Assembly: GCA_047634635.1 (NCBI GenBank)
Contig: JBLIIE010000006.1
Location: 1 to 64,000 of the forward strand
Source: Granulosicoccus sp047634635
GTDB lineage: Bacteria > Pseudomonadota > Gammaproteobacteria > Granulosicoccales > Granulosicoccaceae
Direction: 5' to 3'
DNA: 64,000 nucleotides
Shown here: positions 9,102 to 17,698 of the stretch, piece after piece
How positions within the stretch are numbered: the stretch's first letter is position 1
Layout of the letters: every line of letters begins with the position of its first letter
Made by a program: the position numbers and the translations under genes
Notes under the pieces: generated by a model
What the model was told of the DNA's origin: nothing
Seen by the model: only the letters and a program-made list of their open reading frames with translations
Databases searched by the model: none

Positions 9102-9866
9102 TTACCCCACTATTGCACTATGAAGCAATCGCAGCGCAAGTATGGTCAAGACACCCTTAAACACTTTTTTAAAAGTCGATTCAGGCAGATGACGCAACAA
9201 GTGTTGCCCAAGCCAGGTGCCGGCTAATCCGCTGATGATCATGGCGGCAACTAGAGGTAGCCATTCCACCAGCACGAAGCCGAGAAACCCGAACGCTGTA
9301 ACTTTGAATAGGTGCTGTAGGGTCATGCAGGCAGCGTGAGTTGCAACAGTGCGGTCGCGATCATAGCGATCTGGTGATAGGAATGCGGCGAGTAGTGGGC
9401 CGGTGGCACCGAGAAACATAGTGGCAAAACTTGTCACGCAGCCTATACCAAAATAAGCCACATCTGGCACCACCATACCACTCGCCCTAGGTGCCCAAAT
9501 TGACCACAAAATAAAAGCTGCAAGAAACGATTGTAACCATTGAGTAGGTAGTCCTACGATAATCTGGCTGGCCAGCACAACGCCGATCAGGCTGCCAGGC
9601 ACAAACCAGCCGACGACACCGCGCATGATGTGGTTGTGCAACATCGTGGCGCGTCCGGCATTTGACCCTATCTGGACAAGCGCATGAACTGGCAAAGCAA
9701 CGATGGGCGGTGCGAACGACAGCAACGCAATGAGCATAGCAACGCCACCACCGACACCAAATGCTGCGCTAATTGCCGAGGTCAGAAAGCTGATGGTGAT
9801 CAATGCAATAGCCACAAAAGGGGCTGTATTAGTGGGTAGCCACTCCAAAGGTCGAGCTCCCTTCAT
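9102..9866 (-). CDS. TauE/SafE family sulfite/anion exporter-like permease
   Basis: Polytopic inner-membrane protein of 254 residues with about seven to eight hydrophobic helices. The duplicated TauE/SafE signature is visible: SAAFGVGGGVAMLIALLSFAPPIVALPVHALVQIGSNAGRA is compressed here to the segments FGVGGGVAML and HALVQIGSNAGRA, with the second repeat CVTSFATMFLGATGPLLAAF. Family members export sulfite, sulfoacetate or other organic sulfur anions, but substrate cannot be assigned. It is not in an evident operon. Confidence 0.85.
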   Translation of the reverse strand: MKGARPLEWLPTNTAPFVAIALITISFLTSAISAAFGVGGGVAMLIALLSFAPPIVALPVHALVQIGSNAGRATMLHNHIMRGVVGWFVPGSLIGVVLASQIIVGLPTQWLQSFLAAFILWSIWAPRASGMVVPDVAYFGIGCVTSFATMFLGATGPLLAAFLSPDRYDRDRTVATHAACMTLQHLFKVTAFGFLGFVLVEWLPLVAAMIISGLAGTWLGQHLLRHLPESTFKKVFKGVLTILALRLLHSAIVG

Positions 9867-10149
9867 TCGCCGCGATGTGCAGATTCGGGCTGTGTTGAAA
9901 ATTGGTAAAAACGTTGAAGGTTAGCATCTAGTTTAACTGCTGAAAATAGGCGTAAGATATTCTGTCTGCACATTGTGCTGCTGGGTAATGCTTTAGCGGA
10001 TCCTATCAGATCATCAAACCTGATTAGAGATGCGTAGATGTCTAGACAATGCCGCGGATTAGTGCAGCAACGCAGGGTGAATTTTCACCATGACAGGCTT
10101 CGTCTGATGCGATATGGTGATGACCTTCGAAGTAGACGGGTGTCTCGAC

Positions 10150-10716
10150 GTGACTGTTAAAACTATTTTTATTCCTGCAATTTGTTTGATGTTCATGAGT
10201 GGTTGTGCGTCGATGAGCAAATCGGAGTGTGCCAGCGCAAATTGGGAGTCACGAGGGGCGTTAGATGGTCAAAACGGCAGTCCCTTATCGTTGTTGTCTG
10301 ATCACACAAGTGCCTGTGCGAAAATAGGCGTTACACCAAACGCTGGGTTGTACAGCAAGGGCCATGCAAATGGAGTGAAGCTTTACTGCACACCCAGTAG
10401 CGGTTTGGCAAAAGGTCGTATGAATGCAGAATACAATGATGTTTGCCCAGTTGGTTTGGAAGCCCCCTTCCTTTCAAGCTTCGTCGACGGTCTGGAACTG
10501 AATCTGTTCAAGGTCGAACAGGAAAAGGCTGTTGCTGAATCCAGGCTATACCGCCTCCGACTCGAACAGTCTCGTTATGATGATCCTATTCCTGAGCACT
10601 TGCTTGACGATCTCGATAATGAAGAAGACACAGTAGCGCGCTACTCATCTCAGGAGTTGAGATTAAAGCTCCGTATATCGGAGATGCGCTTGAAAATTCG
10701 TACTGTTAGTCCGTAA
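10150..10716 (+). CDS. DUF2799 family lipoprotein
   Basis: Small lipoprotein of unknown function. A short signal peptide leads to FMSGC (lipobox), followed by the DUF2799 pattern: a tryptophan and DG near SRGALDGQNG, a conserved HTSAC, LYSKGHANGVKLYC and AEYNDVCP, then a charged, probably helical tail (about residues 120-185). GTG at 10150 is preferred as start because it gives a normal n-region (VTVK) and signal peptide; an in-frame ATG at 10114 would add 12 residues lacking signal character. No operon partner is evident. Confidence 0.75.
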   Translation: MTVKTIFIPAICLMFMSGCASMSKSECASANWESRGALDGQNGSPLSLLSDHTSACAKIGVTPNAGLYSKGHANGVKLYCTPSSGLAKGRMNAEYNDVCPVGLEAPFLSSFVDGLELNLFKVEQEKAVAESRLYRLRLEQSRYDDPIPEHLLDDLDNEEDTVARYSSQELRLKLRISEMRLKIRTVSP

Positions 10717-11245
10717 ACCGATGACTGAAGACGCTGAAGTAAATACTTATCCCTGGCTAACAGAGTGAAGGGGCAGTAGGCATTTGTCTTTGTGACGATT
10801 TAAAAAGAGGGGTTTATGCATTATCCCCGTACCTTGGAGGGATTCAGGAAAGCAGCTGTTACATAGGTGCGCTGCAAGGTCCTAATGATGAGTTGCAGCG
10901 TGACGTTAACAGCGCAGCATAGGGTGCGTTGAGCTGCGAAAAGTATGTCTGTTCGAACGGCGTAAGGCCCCCACCATGATGGCAAAAATAGACAGGCAAT
11001 CTATGTCCGATGTCCCGCTAGCCGGTGTGGTGGGTGAGACCTCTCATGCTTGAGGAGTCGCTCAAATAGGCTATTGCCTATAGTGTTGGCACGCTTCTTA
11101 GGAAGAGCACAGTGTCCAGTCATGGCAGAGAGGGCTTGGGTGTTGAAAAAACGTTATCAGGGACCCTAGCTTTCGCAACCATGCTTAAGTATAGGCTGGC
11201 GCATGGGTTTGTTGATTGATGCGACTAGCCAGTAGTTAGGTATGG
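10717..11245. other. Non-coding stretch
   Basis: No coding region could be supported on either strand. A short perfect inverted repeat, ATAGGC-TATT-GCCTAT, lies at 11066-11081; it lacks a T-run, so it may be an operator or chance. Confidence 0.5.
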
Positions 11246-11275
11246 TTGACATTGTCCATTAAGTCACGTTATTTA
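11246..11275 (+). promoter_or_regulatory. Candidate sigma70-type promoter of the flavin monooxygenase gene
   Basis: A perfect TTGACA at 11246-11251 is followed after 18 bases by TATTTA (11270-11275), with the gene's ATG 34 bases further on. The -10 match is only partial. The same TTGACA contains a TTG that opens the longest reading frame, which argues against using that TTG as the start codon. Confidence 0.4.
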
Positions 11276-11308
11276 TGGTGTCCGTTCAAAAATGGAGAAT
11301 TCAGAGCA

Positions 11309-13138
11309 ATGAGTACAACTGCCGCCGAAATGGCTCCCGACACTAAACCGAGTGCAGAGCTTCATGCTGTTAATCAATGGCTGGAGGCATTCGAAAGTGC
11401 CCTGAGCCAGGCAGATGCAGAAGCTGTCGCTGAGCTGTTTGAGCCCGACGGTTTCTGGCGAGATATGGTTAGCTTCACATGGAATATCACGACCATGGAG
11501 GGGCGCGATGCAATCAAGGATATGGTGGCTCACTGTGTCGCCGACGCTAAGCCCAGCGACTGGCTTAGCGCAGAGGCACCGACTGAAGCTGATGGTATTA
11601 TTGACGCATGGCTGACCTTTGAGACAGCCGTTTCCCGCGGTCGTGGCCATTTACGTTTGCGTGATGGAAAAGCCTTCACCTTGTTGACAACAATGGTTGA
11701 GCTGAAGGGCTACGAAGAGCAGCAGGGAGTTGGGCGGTCCATGGGGGTTCAACATGGCGCTGACAAGCAACGACAGACTTGGTCAGAGGCACGACTAGAC
11801 GAGCAAGCTCGTCTGGGCTACGAAGAGCAGCCTTATTGCGTTATTGTAGGCGGGGGTCAGGGCGGTATTGCACTGGGTGCCCGAATGCGTATGTTGGGCG
11901 TGCCGACAATCATTCTTGAGAAGAACCCGAGGCCTGGCGATAGCTGGCGCAACCGGTATAAGTCGCTTTGCTTACATGATCCGGTCTGGTACGACCATCT
12001 GCCGTACATTCCGTTTCCTGAGCATTGGCCTGTATTCGCACCCAAGGACAAACTTGGTGATTGGTTGGAGATGTACACCCGTGTGATGGAGCTTAATTAT
12101 TGGCACTCCACGGAATGTCAAAGCGCCGCATACGATGAAGCCTCAGAAACCTGGACGGTCACTGTCAAGCGTGAAGGTGTTGAGGTTGTGCTCAAGCCTA
12201 CTCAACTTGTTATGGCAACGGGTATGTCCGGACGTGCCAATATACCTACGCTGCCTGGACAGGAAAAATTTAAAGGTGAGCTACAGCACTCTAGCCAGCA
12301 TTCGGGACCCGATCAATATGCAGGTAAGAAAGTGGTTGTGATCGGCTCCAATAACTCGGCTCACGACATTTGTGCGGCGTTGTGGGAGAACGATGCCGAT
12401 GTGACGATGATTCAGCGCAGCAGCACGCACATTTGCAAATCAAACACGTTAATGGATTTAGCCCTCGGTGATTTGTATTCCGAGAAGGCGCGTGCTAACG
12501 GCGTCGATCATCACAAGGCAGACTTAATCTTCGCATCGGTGCCATACAAAATTCTGCCGGCTTTTCAGATTCCTGTTTACGCCGAAATGAAGGAGCGTGA
12601 CAAAGACTTGTATGACCGACTAGAGAAAGCTGGGTTCATGCTCGATTTCGGTGAGGATGGGTCAGGGTTGTTCGTGAAGTATTTGCGGCGTGGTTCGGGC
12701 TACTACATTGATGTCGGGGCTTCAGAGCTCGTCGCCGATGGCAAGATCAAATTGAAGCCAGGTGTCGCAATCGCAGATTTTACTGAATCCTCAGTGGTGT
12801 TTGATGATGGTAGTGAGTTGGAAGCTGATCTTGTCGTGTTGGCAACGGGGTATCAATCCATGAACGGTTGGGCCGCTGAACTGATTAGCCAAGAAGTTGC
12901 TGACAAGGTTGGCAAGTGTTGGGGCTTAGGGTCGGATACCATTAAAGATCCAGGTCCATGGGAAGGAGAGCTGCGAAATATGTGGAAGCCGACCCATCAA
13001 GAAAATTTGTGGTTTCATGGAGGCAACCTGCATCAGTCAAGGCACTATTCGCAGTTTCTATCACTGCAGATTAAAGCTCGCATGGAAAGCCTAGACACAC
13101 CGGTCTACAAGCTTGCCGAGGTTCATCATTTAAGTTAG
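11309..13138 (+). CDS. Flavin-containing monooxygenase with N-terminal NTF2/SnoaL-like domain
   Basis: Predicted FAD- and NAD(P)H-dependent monooxygenase. Residues ~10-135 form an NTF2/SnoaL-like domain (VNQWLEAFESALSQADAEA, LFEPDGFWRD). The catalytic part carries an FAD-binding motif (CVIVGGGQGGIALGARM), GDSWRNRYKSLCLHDP, a second Rossmann motif VVVIGSNNSAHDICAAL for NAD(P)H, and LVVLATGYQSMNGW near the C-terminus. The exact Baeyer-Villiger fingerprint was not seen, so substrate is open; similar two-domain proteins are annotated as FMO-like oxygenases. Start at ATG 11309 is supported by GGAG eleven bases upstream. Confidence 0.88.
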   Translation: MSTTAAEMAPDTKPSAELHAVNQWLEAFESALSQADAEAVAELFEPDGFWRDMVSFTWNITTMEGRDAIKDMVAHCVADAKPSDWLSAEAPTEADGIIDAWLTFETAVSRGRGHLRLRDGKAFTLLTTMVELKGYEEQQGVGRSMGVQHGADKQRQTWSEARLDEQARLGYEEQPYCVIVGGGQGGIALGARMRMLGVPTIILEKNPRPGDSWRNRYKSLCLHDPVWYDHLPYIPFPEHWPVFAPKDKLGDWLEMYTRVMELNYWHSTECQSAAYDEASETWTVTVKREGVEVVLKPTQLVMATGMSGRANIPTLPGQEKFKGELQHSSQHSGPDQYAGKKVVVIGSNNSAHDICAALWENDADVTMIQRSSTHICKSNTLMDLALGDLYSEKARANGVDHHKADLIFASVPYKILPAFQIPVYAEMKERDKDLYDRLEKAGFMLDFGEDGSGLFVKYLRRGSGYYIDVGASELVADGKIKLKPGVAIADFTESSVVFDDGSELEADLVVLATGYQSMNGWAAELISQEVADKVGKCWGLGSDTIKDPGPWEGELRNMWKPTHQENLWFHGGNLHQSRHYSQFLSLQIKARMESLDTPVYKLAEVHHLS

Positions 13139-13183
13139 CTTTCACCGACTAGCAGTTTAAGCTTTTCTACATAAAGAGTATGG

Positions 13184-13209
13184 CCTCCGCGGCATTGACG
13201 CGGAGGTTT
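13184..13209 (+). terminator. Rho-independent-like terminator after the monooxygenase gene
   Basis: Stem CCTCCGCG / CGCGGAGG with a seven-base loop, followed by TTT. The GC-rich stem is perfect but the T-run is short. It lies 46 bases past the stop codon in an otherwise empty 13139-13441 interval. Confidence 0.55.
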
Positions 13210-13441
13210 GATCTGCCTGAGGGTTCATGCAACTCTAACTAACCCCTCTAGCCCGTGAATTTTGTGGTGCGGTATACCCCTCTCGAGCGTTGATTGGATT
13301 AACACCGCACGTGAATATAACGTGCAGTATGTGCTCTTGAATAGAGCGGCTTTATTCTAGCGTTATTCCCGGCGGTATGGATTCTGCATCGAGCATGGTT
13401 GGCCCATAGTTAGGGCGCCATTGCGTTGCAGGAGTTGGTTG

Positions 13442-14515
13442 ATGCGTTTCGGGAAATCGTCGGTATTGATGCTGAAAAATTGTCTCAAGTTCCCATTGCA
13501 TTTTTTGCAACTCTTTAGTGGTGCCAAATCATTCGAGAAAAACTCTCTGTTGGGCAGCCGTTTTCTTAATAAGCACAATTTGCATATTCATAGAGTCACA
13601 TTAGGTATGCGGATGGCACGTATGCGTAGACGCCGTCTTGCGCCACTTGTATCAGCACAACTTGTTGCTGCGTATGAGCAAGATGGTTTTGTACGGATAG
13701 AGAATTTCCTGGACAAGGATCATTTTCAAGAGCTGTTGCACGAAATACACGAGACTAATTTTGATCGGGTAGACATGTACCAGGGGGCCACCACAACTCG
13801 CCGTTCAATGATTGATGATGCTGATCTTGTGTCACGCCCGGCAATTTTTAAAGTCCGTGAAAACAAACGGCTTCTTAATCTTGTGCGCTATGTGGCTTCT
13901 CATGCGGGCCAACCACTGGTGACGCTACAGACTGTATTAGCTAAAGCAAGTGGGAATCAAGATCCTCAGAGTGATTTGCATAGTGATACCTTTCACGCAA
14001 CTGCAAAAGCCTGGTTGTTTCTAAATGATGTTGAAGAGGATGATGGCCCATTTTGCTATGTGAAAGGCTCACACAAGATGTCCGAGCAGCGATTGGCATG
14101 GGAAAAATCCATTTCAACATCTATTGACTCTGTGGGCAATAAATATTCACGGCGTGGATCCATGAGAGTCTTGGAAGATCAGCTGTCTGAATTGGGATAC
14201 CCTCAACCCACTAAAATGGTAGTTAAGGCTAATACTCTTGTTGTGGCAAATACACATGGGTTTCATGCTCGGTGTGCGAGTATGAAAAATACGACACGAA
14301 TTGAGATTCACCTATCGCTGCGGCGTAATCCGTTTCTGCCGTTTGTTGCGGCGCCGTTAGGGGGATTGCACTTTGCAGCTCTTCCGATTATCAAAGCACG
14401 AGTGAATCGTTTGGTTGTTTTTGCACAGACTCAAATTGGAAAGTTAGGTATAAAACCCTGTCCGTGGAATTCGATTGGATATGGCAAGTCGAATGAATGG
14501 AGACACCCAGACTAA
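13442..14515 (+). CDS. Phytanoyl-CoA dioxygenase (PhyH) family protein
   Basis: Predicted Fe(II)/2-oxoglutarate-dependent oxygenase. The metal-binding HxD is seen in DLHSDTFHATAKAW and the distal histidine in ANTHGFHARC, followed by an arginine in TRIEIHLSLR that could bind 2-oxoglutarate. The N-terminal ~55 residues are basic and hydrophobic and not part of the fold. Start at ATG 13442 is preferred over an upstream TTG because GGAG lies seven bases before it. Substrate unknown; PhyH relatives hydroxylate lipids, small metabolites or ectoine. It follows the flavin monooxygenase in the same direction but is separated by a terminator-like stem. Confidence 0.83.
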   Translation: MRFGKSSVLMLKNCLKFPLHFLQLFSGAKSFEKNSLLGSRFLNKHNLHIHRVTLGMRMARMRRRRLAPLVSAQLVAAYEQDGFVRIENFLDKDHFQELLHEIHETNFDRVDMYQGATTTRRSMIDDADLVSRPAIFKVRENKRLLNLVRYVASHAGQPLVTLQTVLAKASGNQDPQSDLHSDTFHATAKAWLFLNDVEEDDGPFCYVKGSHKMSEQRLAWEKSISTSIDSVGNKYSRRGSMRVLEDQLSELGYPQPTKMVVKANTLVVANTHGFHARCASMKNTTRIEIHLSLRRNPFLPFVAAPLGGLHFAALPIIKARVNRLVVFAQTQIGKLGIKPCPWNSIGYGKSNEWRHPD

Positions 14516-14715
14516 GTATTGGCCTTAGCGAACAAGTGAGTAGTCCACAACGGCGTGTTGAGAGCTCTGAATACTGTGTTCTGATAGTAATCTTTGTAAA
14601 CATCCTCTGGAACTTTGTCCAAAGTGATAGGGGTTGTGTCGACATTCGTCGTATGATGTGACTCTGCCACGTGCAGTGGCAAGCATTGAAGAGAGCTTGC
14701 CAGGGATAAACTCAA
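14512..14715 (-). CDS. Doubtful small ORF or gene remnant
   Basis: A 67-codon minus-strand frame starting at TTG. Its C-terminal half (PEDVYKDYYQNTVFRALNTP and on to the stop) has ordinary protein-like composition, unlike a typical shadow frame, and it sits in a 236-base gap between two plus-strand genes. It may be a small secreted protein or the degraded 3' end of a lost gene. No family was recognised. Confidence 0.2.
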   Translation of the reverse strand: MSLSLASSLQCLPLHVAESHHTTNVDTTPITLDKVPEDVYKDYYQNTVFRALNTPLWTTHLFAKANT

Positions 14716-14751
14716 TAGCGTCGAGCTGGTGGGTATGCGAGAGTCGTTACA

Positions 14752-15873
14752 TTGAAATCTACTTTGATATTGGCCAATTCAGAACGTCTTCTCCCAGGCA
14801 GAGGTTCACCGGTTTCCGGAATCATGGTATTTGCGATTGCCTGCTATTTATTATTTGGCTCCACAGTTGCGCTTTCCCAAGATAAGGAATTTGTCGTTGC
14901 TACTAAGGAGGCCCCACCGTTTGCCATGCTGGGTTCTGACAATCAATGGCATGGCTTGTCGATCACGCTTTGGGAGGCCTTGTCACAAAAGCTGGGGATT
15001 AAATTTCGTTATGAGGAAGCCACTCTTGCTGACATGATCGAAGGCGTCGCCGCCGGACGCTTTGATGCAAGTATTTCAGCGATCACCATCACTAATGAAC
15101 GAGAACAACTCGTTGATTTCAGCCATCCTTTTTATACCACGGGTTACGGCATCGTCGTGCCACGTGCAGACTCGGGCTGGTGGGGTATGTTCAGTCGGCT
15201 GTTATCGATGGATTTTTTAAAGGCTGTTGGCTGTCTGATACTGCTCCTCACTTTCGTGGGTTTCTGCTTTTGGCTGGCTGAACGTCGCAAGAATCGTAAA
15301 GAATTTCGACCTGGCATTCAGGGAGTAGGGGATGGTTTCTGGTTTTCAGCGGTCACCATGACAACCACTGGGTATGGTGATATGGCGCCACGCACGTGGG
15401 CTGGCCGTATAGTCGGGCTGGTCTGGATGTTTACCGCATTGATTATCACCTCTACTTTCACCGGTACGATCGCCGCAGCCTTAACGGCAGAGCGACTGGC
15501 GCAATTTGTGGAAGGACCGGCCGATTTGTCTGGTATTACAACCGGTTCGATAACAGATTCAGCATCTGATGGTTGGCTTCAAAGCTATGGCCTGAACTTT
15601 ATTCCCTACCAAAGTGTGGAAGAAGGGCTTGAGGCGGTTGCAACAGGCAATGTGCGGAGTTTTGTCTACGACCGCCCGTTGCTACGTTATTTGGTTGAGA
15701 AAACTTACGCTGACTCGATTGAGCTGGTGCCTGGAATCTTTGGACGCCAGGATTACGGTATCGCTTTGCTGCCGGGAAGCGAATGGAGAGAGCCATTGAA
15801 TAGAGCACTGTTAACCTACCTCGGTACAAATGAATGGGAGGCTGAGCGGCGGCGTTGGTTGGGTCCAGGTTAA
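14752..15873 (+). CDS. Ligand-gated potassium channel, GluR0-like ionotropic receptor
   Basis: Prokaryotic glutamate-receptor-like channel. Order: signal region (to about residue 43), first half of a periplasmic amino-acid-binding-like lobe (EFVVATKEAPPFAML, FDASISAITITNEREQLVDFS), a pore module of helix-P-loop-helix, then the second half of the binding lobe. The pore loop has TMTTTGYGDMAP, a textbook potassium selectivity filter, between membrane helices LKAVGCLILLLTFVGFCFWL and IVGLVWMFTALIITSTFTGT. This split architecture is that of GluR0 from cyanobacteria. TTG 14752 gives a positively charged n-region; ATG 14824 is a shorter alternative. Ligand unknown. Confidence 0.88.
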   Translation: MKSTLILANSERLLPGRGSPVSGIMVFAIACYLLFGSTVALSQDKEFVVATKEAPPFAMLGSDNQWHGLSITLWEALSQKLGIKFRYEEATLADMIEGVAAGRFDASISAITITNEREQLVDFSHPFYTTGYGIVVPRADSGWWGMFSRLLSMDFLKAVGCLILLLTFVGFCFWLAERRKNRKEFRPGIQGVGDGFWFSAVTMTTTGYGDMAPRTWAGRIVGLVWMFTALIITSTFTGTIAAALTAERLAQFVEGPADLSGITTGSITDSASDGWLQSYGLNFIPYQSVEEGLEAVATGNVRSFVYDRPLLRYLVEKTYADSIELVPGIFGRQDYGIALLPGSEWREPLNRALLTYLGTNEWEAERRRWLGPG

Positions 15874-16009
15874 TTTTATAATATCTATCGGGTACTCAGA
15901 TTCTACTGTTAGTACACAGCACGTCTAACTCAACGTTGTGCATTAACAACATGGCTGCAGATCTGGGCGCTGTCACTTTATTTAAAGCTGTAGATATCAC
16001 TTGCTATAA

Positions 16010-16021
16010 CATAACGTTATG
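16010..16021. promoter_or_regulatory. Perfect palindrome upstream of tctC
   Basis: CATAACGTTATG, a 12-base perfect palindrome 82 bases before the tctC ATG and next to a TATAAC that could serve as a -10 box. It may be an operator for the transporter; this is inference from position and symmetry only. Confidence 0.3.
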
Positions 16022-16103
16022 GTTTTTTTTTGCACGACCCAGTCTTGGCGAAAGTGCTATTTTGATCATGCTATTTTTATCTATCAATAAAAAGGAAGTT
16101 GAA

Positions 16104-17114
16104 ATGATCAAGAAAATATTAGATGCATCGACAGCGATGGCGCTCACAGCAGTCATGACAATGAGTGCTGGCGTTTTTGCTGCGGACTACCCTGAACGTG
16201 AAGTTCTGGGTGTTGTTATGTGGGGTGCTGGTGGTGCAACGGATACGGTTGCTCGTGCGATTAATCCTGCTGCAGAAGAAGCATTGGGAAAGTCGATTGT
16301 TGTGTTGAACAAATCCGGGGGCGCAGGTGCGATTTCAACGGCCTATGTAAATGCAGCACCCGCTGACGGATACACATTCCTGTACGGAGCTGAAAATCCT
16401 CAACTACACCCAATCATGGGTGTTGCTGATCTGGACTATTCAAAATTTTATCCCATCAATATTCTAGGTCGTGGCGTAGCTGTGATCACCGTCCCTACAG
16501 ACTCCAAGTATATGTCTATGGAAGATCTGCTGGCTGACATCAAAGCCAACCCAGGCCAAGTTCTAATGGGCTCTACTGGTCCTGGAGGATTGCCAAGTAC
16601 GATCAGTGCGCTGATCAAAAATGCTGCACCTTTCGATGTCACTGCCATTCCCTTTGGCGGTGAAGGCCCAGGTCTGATAGCCATGCTCGGTGGCGAAGTC
16701 GACTTCATGCCAACAGGTATTTCTGCAGCAGCTGAGCAGGTTAAAGGCGGTAAAATGCGCGTTTTGGCCGTCGTAAACGGTTCACCTGTTGATACGCTTC
16801 CAGATGTTCCAGCAATTACAGATGCTCTACCTGACATGGGTAAGTTTCTGCCATGGGGCCCTTTCTATGGAGTCTTCGTCAGAGGTGATACACCTGACGA
16901 TGTGAAAGCAACCTTGACTACAGCCTTTGACACCGCAGCTCAGAGTGAAGGCTTCAAAATACTGATGGCAAATCGCGGCAACATTGTGATGAACATGTCT
17001 GGTCAGGAAGCTGTCGATTTTTTGAAAAAATGGCAGCAAGTAACTGCTTGGGCGCTTCAGGATACGGGGGCTGCTAAAGTGAACCCTGAAACTATAGGCA
17101 TTATGCGTCCATAG
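16104..17114 (+). CDS. tctC: TctC-family substrate-binding protein of a tripartite tricarboxylate transporter
   Basis: Periplasmic solute receptor for a TTT transporter. A signal peptide (MIKKILDASTAMALTAVMTMSAGVFA) is followed by the Bug/TctC fold: GGATDTVARAI at the ligand loop, VVLNKSGGAGAISTAYVNAAPADGYT and LMGSTGPGGLPS. Length 336 is slightly above the usual ~325. The start at 16104 is supported by AAGGAAG eight bases upstream; the frame is open 56 codons further, but those read as non-protein. The gene is followed by a stem-loop and then the membrane subunits, the usual layout for producing excess binding protein. Confidence 0.92.
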   Translation: MIKKILDASTAMALTAVMTMSAGVFAADYPEREVLGVVMWGAGGATDTVARAINPAAEEALGKSIVVLNKSGGAGAISTAYVNAAPADGYTFLYGAENPQLHPIMGVADLDYSKFYPINILGRGVAVITVPTDSKYMSMEDLLADIKANPGQVLMGSTGPGGLPSTISALIKNAAPFDVTAIPFGGEGPGLIAMLGGEVDFMPTGISAAAEQVKGGKMRVLAVVNGSPVDTLPDVPAITDALPDMGKFLPWGPFYGVFVRGDTPDDVKATLTTAFDTAAQSEGFKILMANRGNIVMNMSGQEAVDFLKKWQQVTAWALQDTGAAKVNPETIGIMRP

Positions 17115-17130
17115 TTTTCAGTGACTACAG

Positions 17131-17159
17131 CCCGGTCTGAATTCTTCTGGCCGGGTTTT
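17131..17159 (+). terminator. Stem-loop between tctC and tctB
   Basis: Stem CCCGGT / GCCGGG (one G-U pair) with a 13-base loop and TTTT directly after. Placement between receptor and membrane genes suggests partial termination that keeps the receptor more abundant than the permease. Confidence 0.6.
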
Positions 17160-17184
17160 GACGTCTGACTATTGGGAGCGTGGT

Positions 17185-17697
17185 ATGTCGACTCGACTAA
17201 AGGAGCCAGCCAGCTCAGCAAACCGACCGGGAGAATTAGTTTTTGCTATTGCGCTAGCAGTTTTCAGCGCTGTTGCCCTTTGGCAGGCTTGGCTAATCTC
17301 CGGATTTTACGGATTGTCGGAGCCTGGAGTGTTTCCGATGTTGGCGGCAGGCACCATGCTTGTGTCAAGCCTTTTTATTCTGCGTGATGTCATGTCAAAT
17401 GCAAGAGACATCTCCAATGAAAAAAGTCAGTCAGATGATTTTTTTCAAACTGTTTTACCACTCCGACTAATCGTCATGATATCGCTTGTGGGGTTGTACA
17501 TTGCATCGATGCCCTGGTTTGGTTTCATCGTCGCCTCAGGGGTTTTTCTGTTGGCATCGTTCATGTACTTGTGGCGCAAAAGCCTGGGTATTTCTGTGGT
17601 GCTTACCGTTTTTTCCTTGGCTTGCATCTACGGCATTTTCCGCGTTGTCTTTCAAGTGGTTCTGCCTAAGGGCACGCTGTTGACAGGGATGTTCTGA
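17185..17697 (+). CDS. tctB: TctB-family small membrane subunit of TTT transporter
   Basis: Small four-helix membrane subunit. Hydrophobic segments at FAIALAVFSAVALWQAW, GVFPMLAAGTMLVSSLFIL, LIVMISLVGLYIA, and the two C-terminal segments match the TctB pattern, including the early GxxxPGxFP-like GLSEPGVFPML motif. ATG 17185 follows GGGAG at seven bases; an earlier in-frame start adds nine unconvincing residues. It ends one base before tctA, so the two are co-translated. Confidence 0.88.
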   Translation: MSTRLKEPASSANRPGELVFAIALAVFSAVALWQAWLISGFYGLSEPGVFPMLAAGTMLVSSLFILRDVMSNARDISNEKSQSDDFFQTVLPLRLIVMISLVGLYIASMPWFGFIVASGVFLLASFMYLWRKSLGISVVLTVFSLACIYGIFRVVFQVVLPKGTLLTGMF

Positions 17698-17698
17698 C

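Noticed and set aside
8935..9123. 62-codon plus-strand ORF between two minus-strand genes
   Set aside because: No ribosome site, overlaps the TauE gene end, and composition shows nothing protein-like beyond chance.
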